A DNA stretch of 64,000 nt from SW4 sp042466115 (GCF_042466115.1 NZ_JAXHBQ010000001.1:682001-746000), one strand, 5' to 3'. Positions 51,576 through 61,577 are shown, numbered from the stretch's first letter. The notes: generated by a model from the letters alone, not told the origin. Made by a program: numbers and translations.

Positions 51576-52883
51576 ATGCCAACAGAAATTCTGATGCCCG
51601 CCCTGTCCCCCACGATGGAGGAAGGCACGCTGGCGAAATGGCTGGTCAAGGAAGGCGATACCGTATCCAGCGGCGACCTTTTGGCCGAGATCGAAACCGA
51701 CAAGGCGACGATGGAATTCGAAGCCGTCGATGAAGGTGTGATCGGCAAGATTTTGATCGAAGAAGGCAGTGAAGGCGTCAAAGTGAACACCCCCATCGCC
51801 GTGTTGCTGGAAGATGGGGAAAGTGCGGACGATATTGGCGAGGCCAGCGCGCCTGCCGCCGCCGACACGGTCAAGGAAGCACCCAAGGCCGAAACCGCCG
51901 CAGCCGCTGCAACACCTGCCGCTGCTGCCCCTGCCGCGCCCAAAGGTGACGATGGCAAGCGTATCTTTGCAACCCCGCTGGCGCGCCGGATTGCCGCCGA
52001 CAAGGGGCTTGATCTGGCCAATGTCAACGGATCAGGCCCGCATGGACGCATCATCAAGGTCGATGTGGAAGCTGCCAAGCCCGATCAGGCTGCCGCCGCA
52101 CCTGCCGCGGCTGCTGCGCCTGCCGCGGCCAAAGGCGCTGCGATGGCCGCTGGCCCAAGCACCGAAACTGTCATCAAGATGTATGAAGGCCGCGAGTTTG
52201 AGGAGGTCAAGCTGAACGGGATGCGCAAGACGGTTGCCGCCCGCCTGACCGAAGCGAAACAATCGGTGCCGCACTTCTATCTGCGCCGCGACATTCAATT
52301 GGACGCGCTGCTGAAGTTCCGCAGCCAGCTCAACAAGCAGTTGGAGGCCAAAGGCGTCAAGCTTTCGGTCAATGATTTCGTGATCAAGGCCTGCGCCTTG
52401 GCGCTGCAATCGGTCCCCGAAGCCAACGCCGTCTGGGCCGGTGACCGGACACTGAAGTTCACCGCATCCGATGTGGCCGTGGCGGTTGCCGTTGAAGGTG
52501 GGTTGTTCACACCTGTTCTGCAAGACGCTGAAAACAAATCACTTTCGGCCCTGTCGGCACAGATGAAAGACTTGGCCGGGCGCGCCCGCGATGGCAAACT
52601 GGCGCCGCATGAATATGTCGGTGGCAGCTTTGCGATTTCCAACTTGGGCATGTTTGGGATTGACAATTTCGACGCGATCATCAACCCGCCACATGGCGCA
52701 ATCCTCGCGGTCGGCGCGGGCGTCAAGAAACCCGTGGTTGGTGCGGATGGCGAACTGGCTGTGGCCACGGTCATGTCCACCACCCTGTCGGTCGATCACC
52801 GTGTGATTGACGGCGCGCTGGGGGCGAACCTGCTGAACGCGATCAAGGAAAACCTTGAGAACCCGATGATGATGCTGGCCTAA
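51576..52883 (+). CDS. pdhC: Dihydrolipoamide acetyltransferase (PDH E2)
   Basis: A 435-residue E2 core. A single N-terminal lipoyl domain has lysine motif EIETDKATMEFEA. An Ala/Pro-rich linker is followed by a peripheral subunit-binding domain (FATPLARRIAADKGLDLANV ... GPHGRIIKVDVE), a second linker, and the catalytic domain from about residue 205. The active-site block HRVIDGALGA is at the C-terminal end. It transfers the acetyl group to CoA and scaffolds the complex. No E3 (lpd) gene follows in the window; a strong terminator lies 24 bases downstream. Confidence 0.96.
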   Translation: MPTEILMPALSPTMEEGTLAKWLVKEGDTVSSGDLLAEIETDKATMEFEAVDEGVIGKILIEEGSEGVKVNTPIAVLLEDGESADDIGEASAPAAADTVKEAPKAETAAAAATPAAAAPAAPKGDDGKRIFATPLARRIAADKGLDLANVNGSGPHGRIIKVDVEAAKPDQAAAAPAAAAAPAAAKGAAMAAGPSTETVIKMYEGREFEEVKLNGMRKTVAARLTEAKQSVPHFYLRRDIQLDALLKFRSQLNKQLEAKGVKLSVNDFVIKACALALQSVPEANAVWAGDRTLKFTASDVAVAVAVEGGLFTPVLQDAENKSLSALSAQMKDLAGRARDGKLAPHEYVGGSFAISNLGMFGIDNFDAIINPPHGAILAVGAGVKKPVVGADGELAVATVMSTTLSVDHRVIDGALGANLLNAIKENLENPMMMLA

Positions 52884-52906
52884 AGAGCCCGCCCATTCCT
52901 GACAAT

Positions 52907-52936
52907 CGCCCTCGTGTCACCACGGGGGCGTTTTTT
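52907..52936 (+). terminator. Intrinsic terminator of the pdh operon
   Basis: A 10-bp stem, CGCCCTCGTG with CACGGGGGCG (one G-T pair), 4-base loop, followed by six T. Strong and in the right place after pdhC. Confidence 0.9.
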
Positions 52937-53003
52937 GTTGATCTGGCGCAAGGCGTCACGGCGCCGTCCGGCCTAAGCCCGACCAAACAAACCGGAGAAG
53001 ACC

Positions 53004-53339
53004 ATGGACTGGAAAGCCGAACTTGCCACCACCAACGCCAACCTTGACGCCGTGCGCGCCGCACACCCTGACGCCACCAAGGCATTTGGCGGGATGCACG
53101 CCGGAACCATGCGACCGGGTGCGCTGGGGATGAAGGAAAAGGAGCTGATCGCCCTGTCCATCGGCATTGCCAAACAGTGCGGCGATTGCATCGGCTTTCA
53201 CGTCAAGGCGGCGATCAAGGCGGGTGCCACGCGCGAGGAAGTGGTCGAGGCCGTGGGTGTCTGCATGATGATGGGCGGTGGCCCGTCGTTCATGTATGGG
53301 GCCAAGGCGCTGGAAGCGTTTGACCAGTTGAGTGTGTAA
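53004..53339 (+). CDS. Carboxymuconolactone decarboxylase/AhpD-like family protein
   Basis: A 111-residue helical protein of the CMD/AhpD superfamily. The redox motif CGDCIGFH (CxxCxxxH, residues about 53-60) is the AhpD signature, so a peroxide-defence or thiol-redox role is more likely than decarboxylation. MDWKAELATTNANLDAVRAA starts at ATG 53004 after CGGAGAAG. Whether it links functionally to the preceding dihydrolipoyl enzyme (AhpD uses lipoyl groups) is an attractive inference only, as the pdh terminator separates them. Confidence 0.88.
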   Translation: MDWKAELATTNANLDAVRAAHPDATKAFGGMHAGTMRPGALGMKEKELIALSIGIAKQCGDCIGFHVKAAIKAGATREEVVEAVGVCMMMGGGPSFMYGAKALEAFDQLSV

Positions 53340-53346
53340 GTCACAG

Positions 53347-53483
53347 ACCGGAATCAAGGCCGTAGGCCGCCGGTCTGATCGGCGGCCCGCCCGACGACGG
53401 GTCGGCGATTTGGCCAGCCGCGCGCCCCTTGGAAACGAACGATGTGTTTGGCCACCATAAAGTGCCATGTCAGCCACGTCAGA
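53347..53483 (-). repeat. Dispersed 3'-flanking repeat, copy B
   Basis: On the minus strand this is the counterpart of the element after bpt (18797-18930): TGGCACTTTATGGTGGCCAA, later GCCAAATCGCCGACCCG, finally GGCGGCCTACGGCCTTG. It begins about 45 bases after the cysE stop, in the same orientation as cysE. No coding or transposition feature. Confidence 0.6.
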
Positions 53484-53526
53484 TCGCCCACCCACGGGCC
53501 GCCAATCAGACCGACTTGCACTTGGG

Positions 53527-54354
53527 TCAATCGCGGGTCTGGTCCTCCGCCTTGTCGTGCAGCAGTTGATCCATCGACACGGACGGCTGATCGCACCCTG
53601 CCTCGCCCACGATCCGCGCAGGCACGCCCGCGACGGTCTTGCAGGCTGGCACATCCATCAACACGACCGACCCGGCCGCGATCCGGCTGCACGCGCCAAC
53701 GGTTATGTTGCCCAACACCTTGGCCCCTGCCCCGATCAGCACACCGTCCTTGATCTTGGGGTGGCGGTCTTCTTCTTCCTTGCCGGTGCCGCCCAGCGTC
53801 ACGGAATGCAGCATCGACACATTGTCGCCCACCACCGCCGTTTCACCGATCACGATGGAATGGGCGTGGTCGATCATCAGCCCCTTGCCGATGGTCGCGG
53901 CGGGGTGAATGTCGATCCCGAAAATTTCGGAGACGCGCATCTGCACGTAGTACGCCAGATCGCGCCGCCCCTTTTGCCAGAGCCAATGACCCAGCCGATA
54001 GGCCTGCACCGCCTGAAAGCCCTTGAAGAACAACAGCGGCTGCAAATACCGGTGGCACGCCGGATCACGATCAAGGATCGCCATCAGATCGGCGCGCGCT
54101 GCATCGGCCAGTTTCGGGTCATCCAGGTAGGCTTCGTCGGCAATTTCGCGCAACATCTGGTCGGACATTTCCGGCGAGGCAAGCTTCATCGAAATGCGGT
54201 AGGCCAGCGCACATTCCAGCGACCCGTGGTGCAACACGGACGTGTGCACAAGTCCGCCCATCAACGGCTCGTCTGCTATCGCGGCCTCGGCCTCTTTGCA
54301 GATACGCGACCAAACAGGATCGACTTCGCTTAGCTTTGCGCGCGGATTGGCCAT
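53527..54354 (-). CDS. cysE: Serine O-acetyltransferase
   Basis: A 275-residue SAT that makes O-acetylserine for cysteine synthesis in the cytoplasm. The N-terminal helical domain (residues 1-140, LSEVDPVWSRICKEAEAA, LEYALAYRISMK-like LECALAYRISMKLAS) is followed by the left-handed beta-helix with hexapeptide repeats: IDIHPAATIGKGLMIDHAHSIVIGETAVVGDN. The active-site histidine is in DHAHSIVIGET. The GTGKEEEDRHPKIKD loop is conserved. It lies just beyond the end of the GTA cluster, separated by a DksA-type gene on the other strand. Confidence 0.95.
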   Translation of the reverse strand: MANPRAKLSEVDPVWSRICKEAEAAIADEPLMGGLVHTSVLHHGSLECALAYRISMKLASPEMSDQMLREIADEAYLDDPKLADAARADLMAILDRDPACHRYLQPLLFFKGFQAVQAYRLGHWLWQKGRRDLAYYVQMRVSEIFGIDIHPAATIGKGLMIDHAHSIVIGETAVVGDNVSMLHSVTLGGTGKEEEDRHPKIKDGVLIGAGAKVLGNITVGACSRIAAGSVVLMDVPACKTVAGVPARIVGEAGCDQPSVSMDQLLHDKAEDQTRD

Positions 54355-54439
54355 GGTGATACCCTCACTTTCGTGTTTGTCTTAGACCAGATAGGCACCT
54401 TTGGCCAAGAATAAACCCGTGATCGACAGGGCCACAGAA

Positions 54440-54778
54440 ATGAATGAAAGCGAATTGGCCAACTACCGCGCCGCGCTAAGGGCTGCACTGGCCGCACTGG
54501 ACGGCGAAGATGCACTTGGCCGCGATGGCCAGAAAACCGTGACGCTGGATCAACAGGCAGTTGGGCGGCTGTCGCGGATGGACGCCTTGCAAAATCAGGC
54601 GGTGGCCAAGGCGCAAGCCGGGCGGCGTGCAACCCAGCGCCAGCGGATCACGGCTGCTTTGGCGCGGATGGATGACGGGGAATACGGTTATTGCAGCGAT
54701 TGCGGCGATGATCTTGATCGCGCCCGTCTGGACGCAGACCCGACAGTGCCGCGCTGTTTGTCCTGCACCCGCGGCTAG
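54440..54778 (+). CDS. DksA/TraR-type zinc-finger protein (short form)
   Basis: A 112-residue relative of DksA. MNESELANYRAALRAALAAL begins at ATG 54440, chosen over a TTG at 54401 because short DksA-like proteins start near this point. A helical coiled region (LSRMDALQNQAVAKAQAGRR) precedes the C4 zinc finger CSDCGDDLDRARLDADP ... PRCLSC near the C-terminus. The coiled-coil tip acidic residues of true DksA are not evident, so a role at RNA polymerase is uncertain. Opposes the 3' part of the DUF7742 gene. Confidence 0.85.
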   Translation: MNESELANYRAALRAALAALDGEDALGRDGQKTVTLDQQAVGRLSRMDALQNQAVAKAQAGRRATQRQRITAALARMDDGEYGYCSDCGDDLDRARLDADPTVPRCLSCTRG

Positions 54779-55061
54779 GGTCGGCACGCCACGCATCCAA
54801 GGCACGCAGCAAACACGCCAGCGCCTCGCAATATGGGCTGTCACAGCGATCAGCCCGGCGCGCGCGGTCCCGTTTGGCCGCCGCTGACATCAGCGACCCC
54901 GTGCCAAACTGCGGATGCGCGCGCCCGGTTTTCTTGCGGGTGCAATCGGCCGTATGGGCCTGCGTGATCATCTCGGCGGCGATCTGATTCCAGATATCGG
55001 GCGGCTGCGCCAGAAGCGCCGCCACCGCATATTCCAGATCCCCGACCAGAACGCCACGCAT
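54648..55061 (-). CDS. DUF7742-type protein downstream of the GTA cluster
   Basis: Starts MRGVLVGDLEYAVAALLAQP at ATG 55061, whose first base is also the last base of the orfg15 stop. The first about 90 residues (TADCTRKKTGRAHPQFGTGSLMSAAAKRDRARR and YCEALACLLRALDAW) follow a small family I recall as DUF7742 that ends the GTA gene cluster in this group. The remaining 45 residues are Arg/Pro-rich and read antisense through the zinc-finger gene, so the natural stop may have been lost. Function unknown; possibly a GTA accessory protein. Confidence 0.65.
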   Translation of the reverse strand: MRGVLVGDLEYAVAALLAQPPDIWNQIAAEMITQAHTADCTRKKTGRAHPQFGTGSLMSAAAKRDRARRADRCDSPYCEALACLLRALDAWRADPSRGCRTNSAALSGLRPDGRDQDHRRNRCNNRIPRHPSAPKQP

Positions 55062-58000
55062 CAGCTGTCGATCACCAGTGCACGGGCTGGCCCCGCGCCG
55101 TAACGGTCCGACACCTGTGCGACCTCGACGCGGTAGCCAGCCAAGGCACCGTCCGCCGCCGCCAGCGCCGCCGGATAGGTCCAGCTTGGCGTGTTGACCT
55201 GCACATCGCGCACCACGGCGCCGCCGACAATCACCTGCACGGTGTAAAGCTCGCTTGCCTCGCCCAATGGCACATCCAGCCCGTCCCAGGTATCGCCATC
55301 GACCCGCGTGCGCCGCACCCAGGTAAATGTCGCATCCGCCGCACCATCGCTGCGCAAATGCGCAACCGGATATGGGCGCAACCCGTTGCCCTGAAACGCA
55401 TCAACACGGTAGCGATAGGCCGGATCGTCCATCGCCTTTTGCGCTGGACCATAGCGGAAATGGCGTGCGACACCGCGCGCCGCAGCGGCCAGTTCGATCT
55501 GTTCGGGCCGCCCGTCAAGCAGCACGAACCGCGACCCGACGGGCCAATCCGCAGGCATCACGCCATCGCTGCCCGCCTGCCCGCGCAAACGCAATCGCAG
55601 GTCATATGTATCCGGCGCAACAAGTTCCGCCTCGACGAACTGAAACACTTCCCAACTGTCCGCGCCGCCATCGCCAATCGCGGCAAGGTTCGCTCCCGCC
55701 AGCACATCCGCCGTGCTGCGACTGGTCAATGACCCCGACACCAGCTTGACGCGCAGCGCGGCACCACGATCCCAGCGCCCCGCAGGTGCGGCAAACATCG
55801 CCGTTTGCGTGACCCCGATGATCGACGCCTGCGACACCAAAGTGTTCAAGCCATAGTCACTATCCTGTGCCGCACTATACAGCGCGACAGACCCCGGCCA
55901 CGGCACGCCCGTCATGGCCACATGGGGCGCGTGCGGCACTTCGTCTCCGCTCAGAAGCGGCAGATCAAGGAACATCGCCTCGACCGGCACAGGCGCCACA
56001 AACGGGCGCATCCCGATCACCGTGTCGCCACCATCATGGGCGCGGTAGGTTTCGGGTTCGATCCGCACCGCGTCGATCATCTGCTTGTCCGTCAGTTCGA
56101 CCCGATCCACCCGATAAAGCGCGGCACCGCCCGCCCCATCAAGTTGAACAACATCACCAGCACCGACACCTGCGCGCGACGGCGGCAAGGCAAAACGGGC
56201 CGTGTCACGGGCCACGCGCGCCTCGCTCAGCCAGCGTTCGGCGATGCGGCGGCCCTCGCCCTGGGTCAGAACCAGCGGCAGCTCTGACTGCGAGACGCTT
56301 AGCGTGTCATCATCAGGGAAAACCGCCTCGCTCGCGCGGATTTCATAGTCGCCATCGGCTTCGATGAACCCAAGCCGGATACGGCCCGCCAGTTCGGCCA
56401 CAGGTGCGCGTTGGCGTTCGATTGCGCTGTCAATTTCAGCTGTGACGGCCAGTTTCCCTGCCTCAAGTGGCACACCGCCCGATGCAATGCGGGTGATGAA
56501 ATGCAGCACGCCGTCGCGTTCCACCGCATCAAAGCCGTAGGCCAGCATCAAAGGTTGCAAGGCGGCGCGCCCCGCTTCGACATCGCGCAACACAAAGCCC
56601 CGCACATGACCATAAAGTCGTGAAACATCAAAGGCTTCCACGCCGGACTTGATGCAAATCCGCGCTACAACCGACGACAAGGCCTGCGCCGATGCGCGCC
56701 CGTTGATCCAATGCCCTTTGGGGTAGTTCGCACCATCCGACCACAATTCCTGATTGGAAGGAAAGAACGGATAGGGCCGCGTATCCCACGCCCAAACATG
56801 CGTGCGCGACAGATCCACCATGCGGTAGCCATAGGTGGACGACAGCGGGTTGTTCGCCGGGTCGCCGTAATACGAATGCACCGCGCGCAGATATTGCATC
56901 TGCATAAGATCGTCGCGCAAGCCATTGGAATAATGCGGCAAACCGCTTTCCGATGATTTGGGATCATAGAACCGATTGGGTTCGTTCGCACCCTTGTCAA
57001 TCGCACCACAGCCGATTTCGGTAAACCAGATCGGCTTGCTTTGGGGCACCCATTCGGTCGGTGTGTCACTGCGCTGACCATCAACTCGGTCGTGGTGCGC
57101 ATTGCCCCACCAGCCCTGCAGGTCCTTGTAGCGCCAGACCCAGTCTTCACCCCAATGATCGGAAATGGGCGTGCGGATTTGCGCATCGCGCGCCTCGGGC
57201 GAGTGGTAATACCAGTCATAGCCTTCGCCGCCCGCGACGTTGCCGCGCAGGTAATCAAGGTTATAGATCGACCCCGCGCTCGCATCCGCGTGATCCTCGC
57301 CATCGCGCCAGTCCGACAGCGGCATATAGTTGTCGATACCGATGAAATTGACGTTCGGGTCAGCCCAAAGCGGATCAAGATGGAACAGCTTGTCGCCCGT
57401 GCCAACCGGTTGATAGCCATGGTATTCGGACCAATCCGCCGCGTAGCCGATCTTGCAATATGGTCCCAGAATAGAGCGCACATCCGCGGCCAGCGCGCGC
57501 ATCGCATCGACAGCCGGAAACCCGCTTGCCCCGCGAATTTGCGTCAATGACCGCATCTCAGAGCCGATACAAAACGCATCAACACCGCCCGCCATCGCAC
57601 AGAGATGCGCGTAATGCAGGATGAACCGGCGATAGGACCATTCCGGCGGACCGCTATAGCTGACAGTGCTGCCCGAAGGCGTGAAATCACCCGGCTGTGC
57701 GGCACCAAAAAACGCCGCAACCTCAATATCCGCCCCGCCTGTCTGATCAGGCGATCCCGCCTGCCCCGGCGCCGCCGACAATGTCACCCGCCCGCGCCAT
57801 GGCAAGGCCGGCTGATCATCTGCGCCTGTCCAGGGGTCCGGCAAACCGTTGCTGCCAAGCTGATCCATCAGAATGAACGGATAGAACACCACCGATTTGT
57901 TGCGCGCGCTCGAGATCCTCGATCGCCTCGATCACCGACGCATCCGTCGGCGTGCCGCCATAGACCGGCCTGTCATCAACCTGCGGCGTCAGGTCCGCTG

Positions 58001-58967
58001 CCGAGCGCACCAGCCCCGACACCTCCCAAGGCATCGCACTTGGGTCGCCGTCGACAGACTCGACCTTGGGCCGCAGGGTGCAATCGCCACAGCGCAGATC
58101 ATTGCCGAACCACGACACAACAAGCGACACCGACCCGCAGTTGGGCAATTCTTCTTCCATCGTCGCAACCGAGGTGGCGAAATCTGACTTGCCCGAGGGC
58201 GAGTTGATGTTCAAAGCTACCTGCGCGCCGAATGTGTCACTGCGATAGACCGGCGTCGTTGCCAACCCGTATTCACCCGTGCCCGGCACCAGCGCGACAC
58301 CACGCACCGCCTGCGCCAGATCAGCCGCGCCATCGGGGGCCTGATCCGCGCCCCTGCGCACGACCTCGAATGTAAACTGCGGCACGCGGTTGCCAAATTG
58401 GGACAGGCTTAGATCCTCGAACACCACATAGGCTACGCCACGATAGGCCGGGGCCAGCCCTGTGCCCTCGACGGCCTCGATCTTGGGGTCGGGCAGTTGG
58501 TCGGACGTGCCTGCATAGACGCGCATGTTCAGATCATCGCGCGCCACCTCAACGCCATCCGCCCAAACGCGGCCCACACGGGTGATCTCGCCCTCGCAAA
58601 GGGCAATCGCAAGGCTGACCGAATAGGAAAAACTGGTCGTCGCGGGGCGTGGGGGCGCCCCCTTGCCACCGCCTGAACGGCGCACATCCTCTTGGAAACG
58701 GGTGGCCCAAATGACCTGCCCCGCCACGCGCATCCGCCCGAAGACCGCAGGCAGCGCCGCGCCTTCGCTGGCACCCGTCAGGCGAAACCGGTCAACGCGG
58801 CCGGTTTCAACAGGCTCGCTGCCCGCCCCCATCAGGCGCTGATCGACCATACGTCCAAGGGATGCCCCCGCCGCACGGCCAATCGCCGCCGCAGACAGCC
58901 CCAGAACCGACCCGCCAATGGACCCGCCAAGGGCCATGCCCGCCGCAGAAAGAACAATCGTCGCCAT
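55061..58967 (-). pseudogene. GTA orfg15 homologue (megatron/host-specificity tail protein), frameshifted
   Basis: The large TIM-barrel-like tail tip protein of the gene transfer agent, about 1,300 residues if intact. The 5' frame starts MATIVLSAAGMALGGSIGG at ATG 58967 and is normal to SVIEAIEDLERA. At a GC dinucleotide run (57901-57910) two bases appear to be missing. The protein then continues in the frame starting VVFYPFILMDQLGSNGL (57892 downward) to TGA at 55061-55063. The C-terminal part contains the GTA TIM-barrel (FCIGSEMRSLTQIRG, FTEIGCGAIDKGANEPNRF) and tail-fibre-like domains. As written neither half is complete. The error or mutation would block particle function. Confidence 0.87.
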
Positions 58968-58970
58968 GTT

Positions 58971-59399
58971 TTATCCCCTTGTCGGAAAGGCAAACCGCGC
59001 CGCGATGCGCCGCTGCCAGGGGGCCGTCAGGCCGCTTTCGACCACGCCATGCCCCTGAAATGAATGAATAAACGCGGCATCAGCGCCAATGCGCGATTGG
59101 ATGCCCAGATGTTTGGCGACACTGCCTGCACGCATCCGGAACACGATCACATCGCCCAATGCCACGTCAGGCGTCGCCACCAGCAAACGGCGACAGGCCG
59201 CCAACAGAACCTCGCGCCCCTGCGGTTCGTCCCAATCGGGGACATAGGGCGGCACAGGTTCGGGCAGATCACCCAGAATTTCGGCCCAGACCCCGCGGAT
59301 CAGCCCAAGGCAATCACAGCCCGCACCCTTGGTCGCAGCCTGATGATGATAGGGCGTGCCGATCCAGCCGCGCGCGGTCGTAACGATTGCATCGCTCAT
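58971..59399 (-). CDS. GTA orfg14: NlpC/P60-type cell-wall peptidase
   Basis: A 142-residue NlpC/P60 hydrolase of the GTA tail, which probably opens peptidoglycan of the recipient. The catalytic cysteine is in GAGCDCLGLIRGVWAE (residues about 26-41), the histidine in AKHLGIQSRIG, and a second polar residue is in FIHSFQGHGVVES. MSDAIVTTARGWIGTPYHHQ starts at 59399. Its start overlaps the orfg13 3' end as ATGA, and it ends 3 bases before orfg15. Confidence 0.9.
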   Translation of the reverse strand: MSDAIVTTARGWIGTPYHHQAATKGAGCDCLGLIRGVWAEILGDLPEPVPPYVPDWDEPQGREVLLAACRRLLVATPDVALGDVIVFRMRAGSVAKHLGIQSRIGADAAFIHSFQGHGVVESGLTAPWQRRIAARFAFPTRG

Positions 59400-60274
59400 C
59401 CGCGCAGGCTCCCGCCGGTGTTGTTGCCGCCCTGGGACGGGACACTCATCAACCAGTCCTCGCCCGGAATGTCCGGAAAGCCTTGAAAATTTACAAAGTT
59501 GTCGAACTTCAGCCGACAGGTTTCGCTGCGCTTGTCACAGCCCGCCTCGATGCGCAGCATGTCACCGGTGGCCACATCCGCGCGCAGTGGTTGCCACAGG
59601 GTCAGCACCCGTTGGCTGCCCTCGAACCGGTCGCGCTTGATCAGCCCAACCAACCCCTTGGCCGCGCCCGATGTCACCGTGAAACGCCCCCGCGTGAACC
59701 ACTCGGGCGAAAAATCATCAAACCCCGCAAAGCGGAACTCTTGGGCGTTATCAACAATTTCCGCTGCACGTTCAGACAGGTAGCCCGCGGTATTCATGTC
59801 AAACCGGCAGGTGCCATCACCCAGCACGGCGGCACAGGGTTTCTGATAAACCCGCCCCTGCGGCTGGTTCAGCGCCTCGCTCAACCCGCGCAGATCGGCG
59901 TGGAATGCCCCACCCGCGCGGCGCAATTCGCCGATCGTGCCGCGAAACCGCAGCATCCGCGCCGACACATCGCGCCAGTTCACCAGCCACGCCCGCACTT
60001 CGGCCCCGTCAAAACGGCCCGCGTCGATATCGGCCTCGGTGATCGCGCTGTCCGACAGCACGCCCATGGCTTCGGTGTTGTCCACCGCCAGCCCCGTGCC
60101 CTGCGCAATCGCGCGCGCAGACATACCCGCATCAGGGCGAAAGCTGATCCCGTCAAAGTCCAACGCGCGGTCATGATCCGTAAAACCAAAGGTCACACCA
60201 TCGCGGCGCACTACGGCCCAGCAACGGCAAACGGTTGTCAGCCCACCGGCCAGATGATCCAGCAGCGCGCTCAT
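59396..60274 (-). CDS. GTA orfg13: DUF2163/BR0599-family tail hub protein
   Basis: A 292-residue tail protein of the DUF2163/phage BR0599 family. N-terminal MSALLDHLAGGLTTVCRCWAV has paired cysteines, and the C-terminal domain has CRFDMNTAGY and a CDKRSETCRLKFDNFVNFQGFP block matching the family's cysteine cluster, which in R. capsulatus GTA structures is reported to bind an iron-sulfur cluster. It overlaps orfg12 and orfg14 by four bases each. Located at the distal tail. Confidence 0.9.
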   Translation of the reverse strand: MSALLDHLAGGLTTVCRCWAVVRRDGVTFGFTDHDRALDFDGISFRPDAGMSARAIAQGTGLAVDNTEAMGVLSDSAITEADIDAGRFDGAEVRAWLVNWRDVSARMLRFRGTIGELRRAGGAFHADLRGLSEALNQPQGRVYQKPCAAVLGDGTCRFDMNTAGYLSERAAEIVDNAQEFRFAGFDDFSPEWFTRGRFTVTSGAAKGLVGLIKRDRFEGSQRVLTLWQPLRADVATGDMLRIEAGCDKRSETCRLKFDNFVNFQGFPDIPGEDWLMSVPSQGGNNTGGSLRG

Positions 60275-60903
60275 ACCCGCACCTCGACCACCGGCACATC
60301 GGGCACATCACCCGCATGGAAGCTGGCCACCGAGGATTGAATGCGGTCGGTGTCAAAGCGCACCGGCACATCAAATTCGAACCCTGCGGTGATTTCGGCG
60401 CCAACATCGGGCGGATGCGCGAACGTGACCAATCCGGTGGTCAGATCCACGTCATAATCAATACTTTCCTGTTGCGGGTCACCACTGACCGCAACCTTGA
60501 CCGTGCCTTCCACAGGTTTTCTGATCGGGCGGTCATAGATAATCCCGGCCGAACCATAGCACTTGATCAGCTGAAACGTGTCCGCAACCTCGTCACCCAC
60601 CCCAAGTGGTTGATCCAAAGGCGAAACATCGCCCGAAGGCAGGCTGGATTTGAAATCGCCCCAGTCCTTCCAGCGAAACCCGTAAAGCTGCCCCTGACGC
60701 GCCTCGAAGAACGCGATCAGCGCTTCGACATCGTCCAAAGACCGCAGGCCAAGCCCCGCATCATAGCGGCGGCGTGAATGGGCCCATGGCGTGTTGCGTT
60801 CCTCGAACCCGTTATCAAGGGTGACAACTTCGGTGCGCCGTTCCGGCCCGCCAATGGACCCGAAACTAAGCGACGCCGGAAAGCGAATTTCGTGAAATGA
60901 CAT
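60271..60903 (-). CDS. GTA orfg12: DUF2460 distal tail protein
   Basis: A 210-residue distal tail component (DUF2460, TIGR02217 type). MSFHEIRFPASLSFGSIGGPERRTEV begins at ATG 60903; the mid-region AFFEARQGQLYGFRWKDWGDFKSS is the family hallmark. Its start lies 11 bases after the tape-measure gene, and it overlaps orfg13 by ATGA. Part of the baseplate-like end of the GTA tail. Confidence 0.92.
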   Translation of the reverse strand: MSFHEIRFPASLSFGSIGGPERRTEVVTLDNGFEERNTPWAHSRRRYDAGLGLRSLDDVEALIAFFEARQGQLYGFRWKDWGDFKSSLPSGDVSPLDQPLGVGDEVADTFQLIKCYGSAGIIYDRPIRKPVEGTVKVAVSGDPQQESIDYDVDLTTGLVTFAHPPDVGAEITAGFEFDVPVRFDTDRIQSSVASFHAGDVPDVPVVEVRV

Positions 60904-60914
60904 CTTTGTTCCCC

Positions 60915-61577
60915 TTACCGGTTACGCTGGCCACGGCCCAATGCGCGCGACATCTGCGCGGCAATCTGGCCTTGCGAGCGTTGAAAGCCCTGCACGTCCG
61001 GCGTGCTGATATTCATGGTGATATTGACGGCCCCGCCGCCGCCCGCCGCGCGCACACCCAAGCGGCCATCAGCCCCGCGTGACAGCGGCATGATCGCCTC
61101 CGGCCCTGCCTCGCCCATCAGGCCCGTGCCGCCGCGCATCGGGAAACTGACTGGCCCCGACAGCACACCGCCACGGGCAAAGGGCATCACGCGGCCCTGA
61201 CTAAAGGGCGCGCCGTTTTCAAACGGCATCAGCCCCGACACGATCGAATTGACCCCGTTCGCCAGCAGCCCGCCAAAGTGATCGGTCACAGGGCGCACGG
61301 CAGCGTTATAGGTCGTGTCCACCATCGCCTTGGCAACGACGCCCAAGGCATCCGACAGCTTCATCCCGTCCAGCACCATCCCGTCAAAGGCGCGTTTCAG
61401 CCCGCCGGAAAAGCCGCGTTCCAGATTGCCCAGATCGCGGGTCGTCTGACCCAGCGTGCCCTGCATCTCGCGCAGCTGCCCGCCAAAAGCCGCCGTCATC
61501 TGGCTGGCATCCCCCAGGGTCTGCTCAAGGGCAGCCACTTCGGTATCCAACTCGCCAAGGCGTTCAATCTCGTCCAT
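60915..61577 (-). CDS. GTA orfg11: tail tape-measure protein
   Basis: A short 220-residue tape-measure protein that fixes the length of the GTA tail. N-terminal coiled coil MDEIERLGELDTEVAALEQT, a central hydrophobic segment (GLLANGVNSIVSGLMPFENG), and a glycine-rich PFARGGVLSGPVSFPM ... GLMGEAGPEAIMPLSRG block found in many phage tape measures. Overlaps the preceding small gene by 14 bases. The size matches GTA rather than full-length phage proteins. Confidence 0.9.
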   Translation of the reverse strand: MDEIERLGELDTEVAALEQTLGDASQMTAAFGGQLREMQGTLGQTTRDLGNLERGFSGGLKRAFDGMVLDGMKLSDALGVVAKAMVDTTYNAAVRPVTDHFGGLLANGVNSIVSGLMPFENGAPFSQGRVMPFARGGVLSGPVSFPMRGGTGLMGEAGPEAIMPLSRGADGRLGVRAAGGGGAVNITMNISTPDVQGFQRSQGQIAAQMSRALGRGQRNR

